Of a stretch of DNA of 64,000 nucleotides, positions 51,445 through 63,180 are shown piece by piece. Numbering within the stretch: the stretch's first letter is position 1; every line of letters starts with the position of its first letter. The DNA is from Arion vulgaris (taxonomy: Eukaryota > Mollusca > Gastropoda > Stylommatophora > Arionidae), in contig CM036771.1 of the NCBI GenBank assembly GCA_020796225.1, forward strand, positions 32,308,703 to 32,372,702, written 5' to 3'. Below the pieces are notes generated by a model. That model ran no database searches. It was not told where the DNA came from and saw only the letters and a list, made by a program, of their open reading frames with translations. The position numbers were made by a program, and so were the translations under genes.

Positions 51445-51808
51445 TGTAGCTCAAGCGGTAGTAAGCTCGATCACAAACCCAAGCGTACCTGGTCAAGTTT
51501 GGAAGCAACTTCGTTTCAGTGGGATTTTAGAAACAGGTAAAAATAGACCTCACCGTTTAGAAAGCAATGGCAAACTACTGAACGTGTACATAATAATAAT
51601 AATAATTCCTCTCGTACCGTTATACGTTACAAAGGGCCTGCAAGTAATTTCTCCATACCGCTCTATCCTGGGCAACTCGCTCAATCTCCTCCATGGAACT
51701 GAGACCGATATTTCCTGTATGAACGTGTACATGGTGCCTAGAAAATAAGTGACTTGTTTACTGTGGTTGATAGCTACGTCATGTAAAGGATATGCCACGA
51801 TTTTCGAT
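51445..51808 (+). mobile_element. SINE group G inside the hAT-like element
   Basis: Head GTCTGTAGCTCAAGCGGTAG, body CTCACCGTTTAGAAAGCAAT; the body is split by a LINE fragment and resumes TGGTGCCTAGAAAATAAG. Confidence 0.82.
51593..51719 (-). mobile_element. 5'-truncated LINE nested in the SINE
   Basis: The minus strand reads SSMEEIERVAQDRAVWRNYL, then QALCNV and a stop, then an ATT-repeat tail. Flanked by a perfect 13 bp duplication TGAACGTGTACAT (51580-51592 and 51720-51732). A clean target-primed insertion. Confidence 0.88.
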
Positions 51809-52231
51809 TTTCATAAAAACAGGGGCAAACTAGTTCGTTTCGAAATCAAAGGACCTAGACCACACCGGAGTCTAATTGTTTGACAGGGCAAAATGAAAGA
51901 TCATTTGAAGTTTCCCACAGTCTGAGAAATTTGAGCCAGCTTGACTGTTGGTGTGGTGTAATAATAACTCCATCGATGGAAGATTTTCTATATATTAAAA
52001 CTTTGGGGCCGCGGCAGAAAACATACTTAAAAGGTGATCCGTGGTAATGTAAAGTTTGAGAACCGCTGTACTAAACTGTATATTATTCATATCCGTGATG
52101 ACAGGTCTTTAGTCCCAATTGGTTAAATATGCAACGGCCATGATAGAAGTTTATGAACGGAATAAAAGTAGAAATGATGACGAACGCACTATTAACATGT
52201 GTTTGTTAGTTGACCTTGAGTTATAATAGGG

Positions 52232-52670
52232 ATGTGGAGGTTATGTGCTCGTCTCTCGTTCCAACGGTACTTGCCTCGCTCCCTGGTTGAGCCATCAGGA
52301 TATTCTTTTAGAGATACCCGATCTCAGAGTAGGTGATATCGAGTTCCTAGTCCTATAGGAGAAGGATGATAAAACGAAGGTTCCATGTTCACGTTGAGCA
52401 CGTCATAGAACCCCTTGATAGTTCAAAATCTAGAAGAGCAGGCTGGAAAGCTTCTGTCCGGGCAAAATTCGTTAGAAATATTTAAAAATAATATTTTTAC
52501 AAAATATTGTCTTCTTCAAAATTACATAGGAACCTTCTGCAGGAGCTCAGAGTATGAACACTGCCTCTGTGATCTGCCTGTGCAATAAAGAGATTAGACT
52601 GCACATGGCTACTCACCTAAGTGCTATGATGATGGTCCAACCAATCAGTCAGTCAGTCAATAAGTCAGTC
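52232..52670 (+). mobile_element. SINE group C, long copy
   Basis: GGGATGTGGAGGTTATGTGC, CGTTCCAACGGTACTTGCCT, body to GTGCAATAAAGAGATTAGAC, and a TCAGTCAGTCAGTCA tail in place of ATCA. Confidence 0.83.
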
Positions 52671-52965
52671 AGTCTGTCTGTCTGCCAAGAGTCGGTCATA
52701 CATTTGAATAAACGTAGAAGCATCATCATGTGGCGCTAGGTATCAGTGTTCAGTTCAGTCCTTTCGATTTACATTCTCGCACATTTAGCAAATCCCATCG
52801 TTCTCTATCCTCCAATTCAACTTCCATCTTAAAGTTCACATTCATACTGGATCAACTGGTATAGGTTAGAACATCACCTCTCACTACCACGCAGACATCG
52901 CCATCATGTTTGTTCTTGAATACACCCCCTTTCAGAGAGATGGTTCAATGTCTCTGTTTATGTAG
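52671..52965. other. No feature seen
   Basis: No recognised element. Confidence 0.3.
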
Positions 52966-53100
52966 TCCCATATTTGGTACCGTACATATGTGGGAGCCTA
53001 AGAACCGGGGTGCAACGTACAGTCATTCTTGGTAAAGATCAATTATTCATCATAAGAATAATCAAATTGGTCGTAACAGAACGCAAAAAAGCATTTTTTT
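52966..53100 (+). mobile_element. SINE group B 3' fragment
   Basis: GTGCAACGTACAG, TTGGTAAAGATCAA and AATTGGTCGTAACAGAACGC, then a decayed A-rich tail. Confidence 0.6.
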
Positions 53101-53254
53101 TTAATTTTTTTACTAAAGTGGGTCATTGCTTAATCGACTCTTTCAGTGGAAAGGACTCATTCACGTCTACCTAGTTCATGTATGACAATCTATGTGTGTT
53201 TTTGGTTATTAACATTTAGTTGTGTCCGTGAATGAAAAGATATCTTTTTTTCCG

Positions 53255-53445
53255 ATCCAGAAGCACTTGAGCTTTCAGCTCTTCGGCTCAGTGCATGGAC
53301 ATCGTAACCCTTCCGTTCGGTGCCACGAACACTGTAAATCCTGGAATGGCTTTATGCCAGCCCGCGGAAATGAACCCGCACTCACAGAGGGCTTGTCACC
53401 CGCAGTCCAACGCGCTACGAACACGCTGGGCACGCGGGCAAATGA
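53255..53445 (-). mobile_element. SINE group F, single-module copy
   Basis: CAGAAGCACTTGAGCTTTCA to CCAACGCGCTACGAACACGC, the reverse of the group F consensus. Confidence 0.85.
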
Positions 53446-53765
53446 AAGAGATCTGGGGAGTGTTCACAGTCATTATAGTATAGTACAGTGCTTCAAACTA
53501 TGAAATATGGACGGGGACTCGGGATTGGAAAAATTATCCGCCACAACAAAGCGTGAAGGATAGACATGCGACAACTATGTAACTATGACCGGTAAAAGTA
53601 TCATTGCTGAGTTGCAATGTTCCCGAACCTAGATCCCTTTGAGTATAGTTACGCACGCGACTGTTATTACAAGAACTTCTTTAGTAGAAGATACCAGAAT
53701 CATTGGACATATTGTTATGTCACATTTGAAATATAGTAAACTTTACATAGTCTATGTCTGTTGTC
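53446..53765. other. No feature seen
   Basis: No recognised element. Confidence 0.3.
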
Positions 53766-53769
53766 TTTC

Positions 53770-54035
53770 CTCAGGTGGATGATGGAATTGGTTGTCCACT
53801 CTTGCCGTTAAGCGTAGGGGTGGGAGCTTTAATTTACGTTCCATTGGGAGATGAGTCGTACTTGTCTCATATCCGTGGTTATTTAGTGTGGCATATCCAT
53901 CTTTTTCTTGGTCCTCCCTTTGCCCTAGTACCTGATCTCTTTTTCTTATTGTATGCTGTTATTGGTGGTTGGTTGTATTCCATTCTCATTAAATGTCCAA
54001 ACTACTGCATTTGTTGTCTTTCAAAATATTCGGTG
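53770..54035 (-). mobile_element. LINE ORF2 C-terminal tail at the edge of a satellite
   Basis: The minus strand reads ERQQMQ.FGHLMRMEYNQPP, then SGTRAKGGPRKRWICHTK. The residues just before it (TSCTEYFERQ) match the reading of the adjoining 49 bp satellite. Confidence 0.75.
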
Positions 54036-55368
54036 CATGAAGTTATACCCACTCTGTTTCTGATGTCTTTCAATGTATTCGGTGCATGAAGTTATACCCA
54101 CTCTGCTTCTGATGTCTTTCAATGTATTCGGTGCATGAAGTTATACCCACTCTGCTTCTGATGTCTTTCGATGTATTCGATGCATGAAGTTATACCCACT
54201 CTGCTTCTGATGTCTTTCAATGTATTCGATGCATGAAGTTATACCCACTCTGTTTCTGATATCTTTCAATGTATTCGGTGCATGAAGTTATACCCACTCT
54301 GCTTCTGATATCTTTCAATGTATTCGATGCACTGAAGTTATCCCACTCTGCTTCTGATATCTTTCGATGTATTCGGTGCATGAAGTTATGCCTACTCTGT
54401 TTCTGATATCTTTCGATGTATTCGGTCATAAGTTATACCCACTCTGCTTCTGATGTCTTTCAATGTATTCGATGCATGAAGTTATACCCACTCTGCTTCT
54501 GATATCTTTCAATGTATTCGGTGCATAGCTACTGCCTTCTCTGCTTCTGATATCTTTCAATGTATTCGGTGCATGAAGTTATGCCTACTCTGTTTCTGAT
54601 ATCTTTCGATGTATTCGTGCATGAGTTATGCTACTCTGTTTCTGATATCTTTCGATGTATTGGTGCATGAAGTTATGTCTATCTGTTTCTGATATCTTTC
54701 GATGGTATGTCGGTGCATGAAGTTATGTCTACTCTGTTTCTGATATCTTTCAATGTATTCGGTGCATGAAGTTATGTCTACTCTGTTTCTGATATCTTTC
54801 GATGTATTCGGTGCATGAAGTTATGTCTACTCTGTTTCTGATATCTTTCAATGTATTCGGTGCATGAAGTTATGTCTACTCTGTTTCTGATATCTTTCAA
54901 TGTATTCGTGCATGAGTTATGTCTCTCTGTTTCTGATATCTTTCAATGTATTCGGTGCATGAAGTTATGTCTACTCTGTTTCTGATATCTTTCAATGTAT
55001 TCGGTGCATGAAGTTATGTCTACTCTGTTTCTGATATCTTTCAATGTATTCGGTGCATGAGTTATGTCTACTCTGTTTCGATATCTTTCAATGTATTCGT
55101 GCATGAAGTTGTGTCTACTCTGTTTCTGATATCTTTCAATGTATTCGTGCATGAGTTATGTCTACTCTGTTTCTGATATCTTTCAATGTATTCGGTGCAT
55201 GAAGTTATGTCTACTCTGTTTCTGATATCTTTCAATGTATTCGGTGCATGAAGTTATGTCTACTCTGTTTCTGATATCTTTCAATGTATTCGTGCATGAG
55301 TTATGTCTATCTGTTTCTGATATCTTTCAATGTATTCGTGCATGAGTTATGTCTACTCTTATTCTGAT
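54030..55368 (-). repeat. 49 bp satellite derived from a LINE coding segment
   Basis: About 27 units on TTTCAATGTATTCGGTGCAT and GTTTCTGATATC. On the minus strand a unit reads RNRVDITSCTEYIER, the segment expected just upstream of the QQ.(W)FGHL.RM tail in the adjoining LINE. Many units differ by loss of one base in GG or AA. Confidence 0.92.
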
Positions 55369-55436
55369 ATCCTCATTTCGTAGTCTACCTTTCCTGGTGA
55401 CCCTCACTGCCTTCCTCAAGCATTTCATTCCAAACG

Positions 55437-58400
55437 TTTGTGAGCTGTCTATGGTATGTGAGCTGTCTATGGTATGTGAGCTGTCTATGGTATGTGAGCT
55501 GTCTATGGTATGTGAGCTGTCTATGGTATGTGAGCTGTCTATGGTATGTGAGCTGTCTATGGTATGTGAGCTGTCTATGGTATGTGCTGTCTATGGTATG
55601 TGGCTGTCTATGGTATGTGAGCTGTCTATGGTATGTGAGCTGTCTATGGTATGTGAGGTTTCTATGGTATGAGCTGTCTATGGTATGTGAGCTGTCTATG
55701 GTATGTGAGGTTTCTATGGTATGTGAGCTGTCTATGGTATGTGAGCTGTCTATGGTATGTGAGGTTCTATGGTATTGAGCTGTCTATGGTATGTGGCTGT
55801 CTATGGTATGTGAGCTGTCTATGGTATGTTGCTGTCTATGGTATGTGGCTGTCTATGGTATGTGAGCTGTCTATGGTATGTGAGCTGTCTATGGTATGTG
55901 AGCTGTCTATGGTATGTGGCTGTCTATGGTATGTTGCTGTCTATGGTATGTGAGCTGTCTATGGTATGTTGCTGTCTATGGTATGTGAGCTGTCTATGGT
56001 ATGTTGCTGTCTATGGTATGTTGCTGTCTATGGTATGTGAGCTGTCTATGGTATGTGAGCTTTCTATGGTATGTGAGCTGTCTATGGTATGTGAGCTGTC
56101 TATGGTATGTTGCTGTCTATGGTATGTGAGCTGTCTATGGTTTGTTGCTGTCTATGGTTTGTGAGCTGTCTATGGTATGTTGCTGTCTTATGGTATGTTG
56201 CTGTCATGGTATGTTGCTGTCTATGGTATGTGAGCTGTCTATGGTATGTGAGCTGTCTATGGTATGTGAGCTGTCTATGGTATGTGAGCTGTCTATGGTA
56301 TGTGAGCTGTCTATGGTATGTGAGCTGTCTATGGTATGTGAGCTGTCTATGGTATGTGAGCTGTCTATGGTATGTTGCTGTCTATGGTATGTTGCTGTCT
56401 ATGGTATGTTGCTGTCTATGGTATGTGAGCTGTCTATGGTATGTGAGCTGTCTATGGTATGTGGCTGTCTATGGTATGTGAGCTGTCTATGGTATGTGAG
56501 CTGTCTATGGTATGTGAGGTTTCTATGGTATGTGAGCTGTCTATGGTATGTGAGCTGTCTATGGTATGTTGCTGTCTATGGTATGTTGCTGTCTATGGTA
56601 TGTGAGCTGTCTATGGTATGTGAGCTGTCTATGGTATGTGAGCTGTCTATGGTATGTGAGCTGTCTATGGTATGTGAGCTGTCTATGGTATGTGAGCTGT
56701 CTATGGTATGTGAGCTTTCTATGGTTTGTGAGCTGTCTATGGTATGTGAGGTTTCTATGGTATGTTGCTGTCTATGGTATGTTGCTGTCTATGGTTTGTG
56801 AGCTGTCTATGGTATGTTGCTGTCTATGGTATGTTGCTGTCTATGGTATGTGAGCTGTCTATGGTATGTGAGCTGTCTATGGTATGTGAGGTTTCTATGG
56901 TATGTGAGCTGTCTATGGTATGTGAGCTGTCTATGGTATGTGAGCTGTCTATGGTTTGTGGCTGTCTATGGTATGTGAGCTGTCTATGGTATGTGAGCTG
57001 TCTATGGTATGTGAGCTGTCTATGGTATGTGAGCTGTCTATGGTATGTTGCTGTCTATGGTATGTGAGCTGTCTATGGTATGTTGCTGTCTATGGTATGT
57101 TGCTGTCTATGGTATGTTGCTGTCTATGGTATGTTGCTGTCTATGGTATGTGAGCTGTCTATGGTATGTTGCTGTCTATGGTATGTTGCTGTCTATGGTA
57201 TAGGAGCTTTCTATGGTATGTGAGCTTTCTATTATATGTGAGCTTTCTATTATATGTGAGCTTTCTATTATATGTGAGCTTTCTATATATGTGAGCTTTC
57301 TATTTATGTGAGCTTCTATTATATGTGAGCTTTCTATTATGTGCTGAGCTTTCTATTATGTATGAGCTTTCTATGGTATGTTGCTGTCTATGGTATGTGA
57401 GCTTTCTATTATGATGTAGAGTTTCTTTATATGTGAGCTTTCTATGGTATGTAGCTTCTATTATTGAGCTTTCTATGGTATGTGAGCTTTCTATTATGTA
57501 GCTGTCTATGGTTTGTTGCTGTCTATGGTATGAGGCTTTCTATGGTATGTGAGCTTTCTATGGTTTGTGAGCTTTCTATGGTATGTGAGCTTTCTATGGT
57601 ATGTGAGCTTTCTATGGTATGTGAGGTTTCTATGGTATGTGAGCTTTCTATGGTATGTGAGGGTTGTCTATGGTATGTGAGGTTTCTATGGTATGTGCTT
57701 TCTATGGTTGTGAGTTTCTATGGTATGTGAGCTTTCTATGGTATGTGAGGTTTCTATGGTATGTGAGGTTTCTATGGTATGTGAGCTTTCTATGGTATGT
57801 GAGCTTTCTATGGTATGTGCTTTCTATGGTATGTGAGGTGTCTATGGTATGTAGCTTTCTATGGATATGTGAGCTTTCTATGGTATTTGAGCTTTCTATG
57901 GTATGTGAGCTTTCTATGGTATGTGCTTCTATGGTTGTGAGCTTTCTATGGTATGTGAGCTTTCTATGGTATGTGAGCTTTCTATGGTATGTGAGGTTTC
58001 TATGGTATGTGAGCTTTCTATGGTATGTGAGCTTTCTATGGTATGTTGCTGTCTATGGTATGTGAGCTGTCTATGGTATGTTGCTGTCTATGGTTGTGAG
58101 CTGTCTATGGTATGTGAGCTTTCTATGTATGTGAGCTGTCTATGGTATGTTGCTGTCTATGGTATGTGAGCTGTCTATGGTATGTAGCTGTCTATGGTGG
58201 CTTATGTAGAGCTTTCTATTATATGTGAGCTGTCTATGGTATGTTGCTGTCTATGGTTTGTGAGCTGTCTATGGTTTGTGAGCTGTCTATGGTATGTTGC
58301 TGTCTATGGTATGTTGCTGTCTATGGTATGTTGCTGTCTATGGTATGTGAGCTTTCTATGGTATGTGAGCTTTCTATGGTATGTGAGCTGTCTATGGTTT

Positions 58401-61020
58401 GTGAGCTGTCTATGGTTTGTGAGCTGTCTATGGTTTGTGAGCTGTCTATGGTATGTGAGCTGTCTATGGTATGTGAGCTGTCTATGGTATGTGAGCTTTC
58501 TATTATATGTGAGCTGTCTATGGTATGTTGCTGTCTATGGTTTGTGAGCTGTCTATGGTATGTTGCTGTCTATGGTTTGTGAGCTGTCTATGGTTTGTGA
58601 GCTGTCTATGGTATGTTGCTGTCTATGGTATGTTGCTGTCTATGGTATGTTGCTGTCTATGGTATGTGAGCTGTCTATGGTATGTGAGCTGTCTATGGTA
58701 TGTGAGCTGTCTATGGTTTGTGAGCTGTCTATGGTTTGTGAGCTGTCTATGGTATGTGAGCTGTCTATGGTATGTTGCTGTCTATGGTTGTGAGCTGTCT
58801 ATGGTATGTGAGCTGTCTATGGTATGTGACTGTCTATGTATGTGAGCTGTCTATGGTATGTGAGCTGTCTATGGTATGTGAGGTTTCTATGGTATGTGAG
58901 CTTTCTATGGTTTGTTGCTGTCTATGGTATGTGAGCTGTCTATGGTATGTTGCTGTCTATGGTATGTGAGCTGTCTATGGTATGTGAGCTGTCTATGGTA
59001 TGTTGCTGTCTATGGTATGTGGCTGTCTATGGTATGTGAGCTGTCTATGGTATGTGAGGTTTCTATGGTATGTGAGCTTTCTATGGTTTGTTGCTGTCTA
59101 TGGTATGTTGCTGTCTATGGTATGTTGCTGTCTATGGTATGTTGCTGTCTATGGTATGTTGCTGTCTATGGTATGTGAGCTGTCTATGGTATGTGAGCTG
59201 TCTATGGTATGTGAGCTGTCTATGGTATGTGAGCTGTCTATGGTATGTGAGCTGTCTATGGTTTGTGAGCTGTCTATGGTATTTGAGCTTTCTATGGTAT
59301 GTGAGCTGTCTATGGTATGTTGCTGTCTATTGTATGTGAGCTGTCTATGGTATGTTGCTGTCTATGGTATGTGAGCTGTCTATTGTATGTGAGCTGTCTA
59401 TTGTATGTGAGCTGTCTATGGTTTGTGAGCTGTCTATTGTATGTGAGCTGTCTATGGTATGTGAGCTGTCTATTGTATGTGAGCTGTCTATGGTATGTGA
59501 GCTGTCTATGTATGTGGCTGTCTATGGTATGTGAGCTGTCTATTGTATGTGAGCTGTCTATGGTATGTGCAGGCTGTCTATGTATGTGAGCTGTCTATGG
59601 TATGTGAGCTGTCTATTGGTATGTGAGCTGTCTATGGTATGTTGCTGTCTATGGTATGTTGCTGTCTATGGTATGTTGCTGTCTATGGTATGTGAGCTGT
59701 CTATGGTATGTGAGCTTTCTATGGTATGTGACTGTCTATGGTTTGTAGCTGTCTATGGTTTGTGAGCTGTCTATGGTATGTGAGCTGTCTATGGTATGTT
59801 GCTGTCTATGGTTTGTGAGCTGTCTATGGTATGTGAGCTGTCTATGGTTTTGCTAGAGCTGTCTATGGTATGTGAGCTGTCTATGGTTTTTGTGCTGTCT
59901 ATGGTATGTGAGCTGTCTATGGTATGTGAGCTGTCTATGGTATTGTGAGCTGTCTATGGTTGTGAGCTGTCTATGGTATGTGAGCTGTCTATGGTATGTT
60001 GCTGTCTATGGTTTGTGAGCTGTCTATGGTTTGTTGCTGTCTATGGTTTGTGAGCTGTCTATGGTATGTGAGCTGTCTATGGTATGTTGCTGTCTATGGT
60101 TTTGTAGGCTGTCTATGGTATGTGAGCTTTCTATGGTTTTGTTGCTGTCTATGGTATGTGAGCTTCTATGGTATGTAGCTTTCTATGGTATGTGAGCTGT
60201 CTATGGTATGTGAGCTGTCTATGGTATGTGAGCTGTCTATGGTATGTGAGCTTTCTATGGTTGTTGCTGTCTATGGTATGTGAGCTGTCTATGGTATGTG
60301 AGCTGTCTATGGTATGTTGCTGTCTATGGTATGTGCTGTCTATGGTATGTGAGCTGTCTATGGTATGTGAGCTGTCTATGGTATGTGAGCTGTCTATGGT
60401 ATGTGAGCTGTCTATGGTATGTTGCTGTCTATTGTATGTGAGCTGTCTATGGTATGTTGTGCTATTGTAGTGAGCTGTCTATTGTATGTGAGCTGTCTAT
60501 GTATGTGAGCTGTCTATTGTTAGCTGATGCTGTCTATTGTATGTGAGCTGTCTATTGTATGTGAGCTGTCTATTGTATGTGAGCTGTCTATGGTATGTTG
60601 CTGTCTATTGTATGTGAGCTGTCTATGGTATGTGAGCTGTCTAGTTGTATGTGAGCTGTCTATGGTATGTGAGGCTGTTCTATTGTATGTACTGTCTATG
60701 GTATGTGCTGTCTATGGTATGTGAGCTGTCTATGGTATGTGAGCTGTCTATGGTATGTGAGCTGTCTATGGTATGGCTGTCTATGTATGAGCTGTCTATG
60801 GTTTGTGAGCTGTCTATGGTATGTTGCTGTCTGTGGTATGTTGCTGTCTATGGTATGTGAGCTTTCTATGGTATGTTGCTGTCTATGGTATGTGAGCTTT
60901 CTATGGTATGATGAGCTGTCTATGGTATGTGAGCTGTCTATGGTTTGTAGCTGTCTATGGTATGTTCTTCTATGGTATGTTGCTGTCTATGGTATGTTGC
61001 TGTCTATGGTATGTTGCTGT
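55437..61020. repeat. 18/17 bp satellite, about 5.6 kb
   Basis: Built from TATGGTATGTGAGCTGTC (18 bp) and TATGGTATGTTGCTGTC (17 bp), about 315 units, with TTTC, GGTTTG and ATTATATG variants in clusters. Larger blocks recur, for example near 58242 and again near 58561. All open frames here (MVCELS repeats) are artefacts of the repeat. Confidence 0.97.
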
Positions 61021-61047
61021 CAGAGACCAAGTTTGGCACTGGCAACT

Positions 61048-61300
61048 TCTTCTTCTTCTTCAACGCTCCATATCTCTACTTGTTAACCACTCTGTGTGAT
61101 TTGTATGGATTTGAGCCTAATATGAGATTTTACGCTGAGGCTAGGTATGTGCCTACAAGGAGGCCAGCATCCGATTCTGGCTGCTTTTTATTTACCAGGA
61201 GCAGCTCTTTAGGTCCTACATCAATCACTCTTAGACATGCCTTGTGGTGGCTGGTACTATTCTTTGTTTCCCTTGCGGGTCCCGGCAATACACGGGCGGG
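61048..61300 (-). mobile_element. SINE group A, GAA-tailed
   Basis: TTCTTCTTCTTCAACGCTCC to CCCGGCAATACACGGGC; starts about 28 bp after the satellite. Confidence 0.78.
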
Positions 61301-61985
61301 CACTGGTACAAATGTTACTTAGTAACTTGTGATATTCTTGTCCCTTCATTCTGAAAACAATGTGTTGTTTATTCAAACCCATGCGGTATAAGTAGTTTGC
61401 AGATAGTGGGGATGACTGGATAAACACCTGCACGTTGCGTTCGTAAAATCATGAACAAGTGAAGTGTTAGACTGCTCAGATAAGAAACAGTTGTGGGAAA
61501 ATATTTTCAGAGCTAATTACCACTTAATTAATTTAGCCAGCAGGAGCCTCTACATAATCAGTCAATTGCATAATTAGAACAAACACAGGGTTATCAGAGA
61601 AGTTCCACTTTATGTGTGAGGTAATGCAAGGGTGCGTACTACCACCGTTAGTATTCATCACATATGTTGGCCAAATATGTAAAATTCTAACACCAGGAAA
61701 TCACAGCCATGGGGAGCTTTAAAATGAATTGCTTATTGCAGAGGATGAAGTAATCATACCATCAGGAAAGCATATCTAAAATAACACATTAACAGACTCC
61801 AGTTAACATGCGATCACTACAAGGCGAAAATAAATACAAGTAGACAAAACTGAAGTAATGACATTCACTAGAGAGAGAGAAGAAATACTACTCTCTTATC
61901 TCCATCAATATCTCCATCAATATCTCCATCAATATCTCCATCAATCAAACATCAATTAAAGCAAATCATAGACTTTATTTATCTA
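61301..61985. other. Unclassified, with a 12 bp repeat near 61900-61945
   Basis: A reading near 61610-61700 (MQGCVLPPLVFITYVGQIC) faintly recalls the GV.QGCPLSP.LF motif of LINE reverse transcriptases (plus strand). Later AACTGAAGTAATGAC and TAAAGCAAATCATAGACTTT could continue it. Four units of ATCTCCATCAAT follow. Confidence 0.4.
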
Positions 61986-61989
61986 GGAA

Positions 61990-62185
61990 GCAATTTTTGA
62001 AATGGAAGATTAACAGGAAAGAGGAAGAAGAGGAAGACCACGGAGACGATGTAACTAATGGTTTCAGCATGTCCACTGCAGAGGCAGGACATCTGGCCTA
62101 TGAGAGAGAGAGAGAGTGAGAGAGAGAGAGAGAGAGAGAGTTAAGTTCTGAAGGACTGTTTAGGTGACAAAGTTCTGCTCAGGAC
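61990..62185 (+). mobile_element. LINE tail fragment (MTAA type)
   Basis: RKRKKRKTTETM, then a frame shift to VTNGFSMSTAEAGHLAYERE, related to 45060-45500; includes a GA microsatellite. Confidence 0.7.
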
Positions 62186-62189
62186 AAGC

Positions 62190-62545
62190 TCTTTGATTGG
62201 TTATTGCTTACTAAACTGACGTCATTACACTCCGGGCAGACCCATAGGTGCCTAGTCTCCTCAACAGATATCGAAAGTATACATACTGATGGTTCCCGTG
62301 GCTCGCTGATTAAATACACCTCTCACTCTGCCTCTCAAGCATCCAGTTCTACTTGTACAACGGTAACTCCAAACTGCCTAAATCGCTGGATCGATTCAAC
62401 ATCTATTTTAGTGTCCTCATCCAACAGACAGTCGCGAAGAGACCGAAGAATATCCCCTTATCCATCTTCAACTCCCCAACAATCGATGCTGTTGATGGAA
62501 GCCTGTCCGCTCTCTCATTACCGTAAACCTCTTTGATTATGATGA
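62190..62545 (-). mobile_element. LINE RNase H domain end
   Basis: The minus strand reads VYGNERADRLPSTASIVGEL, then KMDKGDILRSLRDCLLDEDT in a shifted frame and FRQFGVTVVQVELDA. GNERAD.LA is the last RNase H motif of LINEs. Confidence 0.78.
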
Positions 62546-62554
62546 GATATCTTC

Positions 62555-62806
62555 TTCTTCTTTGCGTTCGTTCTTTACGACCAATTTTAATCACTTTTTG
62601 TGATATGTTTGATCTTTGCCAAGAACGTGTATACGTTGCACATTGGTTTGGTAGGCCCTAAACGCATAGACTTCTACACGTTTAGGACACATGCATCCGA
62701 TTTCAGCCAAACCTCCTTAGTCGCCTCTTACGACATGCATGGCAGGTAACAGTGGTTCTATTCTTTACACCCCAAATTTGGGCCCGGTAACCACTCGGGC
62801 GATGAT
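62555..62806 (-). mobile_element. SINE group B, GAA-tailed
   Basis: CTTCTTCTTCTTTGCGTTCG to GGTAACCACTCGGGCG; full length in reverse. Confidence 0.82.
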
Positions 62807-62829
62807 GAGATATATAAACTTTCATTTAA

Positions 62830-63180
62830 ATGAAGTGTCTACGCAGAATGCTGGGAGTATCAAGAAGAGACCGGTTTAGATATTAAGACATCAGGAAAAA
62901 ATGTGGTACAACATCAGTACTAAACTTCATCAAGAAACAACAAATTAAATGGTTCGGTCACTTTAGTAGATTACCAACAGACAGTGTGCCTCAATGAGCA
63001 ATGTTACTCCGAAACAGTGGAGCAAAAGGTCGTCAACACAAAAGTTAGACCTCAGAAATATTAGTTGGTGAAAAACACTATTTATGAAGCGTGCACAAAA
63101 GCCCTTTCTAGAAATCATTTGGTATCCACACGATGTGAGGTAAAATTCAGGAGTGGAGAAAAGCAAGAAAAAAGAATGAG
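62830..63180 (+). mobile_element. LINE group E 3' end
   Basis: RRMLGVSRRDRF, then [20 protein letters not shown] with stops after; fifth copy of the group, again on the plus strand. Confidence 0.75.

Larger units (their letters stand above)
51315..52068. mobile_element. hAT-like element carrying nested insertions
   Basis: Ends CAACGTTTCCCAAACTGGG and GTAAAGTTTGAGAACCGCTG. Flanks AACTAAAC (51307-51314) and TACTAAAC (52069-52076) are an 8 bp target duplication with one change. Inverted relative to 39124-39788. A group G SINE sits inside it. Confidence 0.83.

Noticed and set aside
55349..61086. Dozens of Cys/Leu/Val-rich open frames resembling small secreted peptides
   Set aside because: All are shifted readings of the 18/17 bp satellite.
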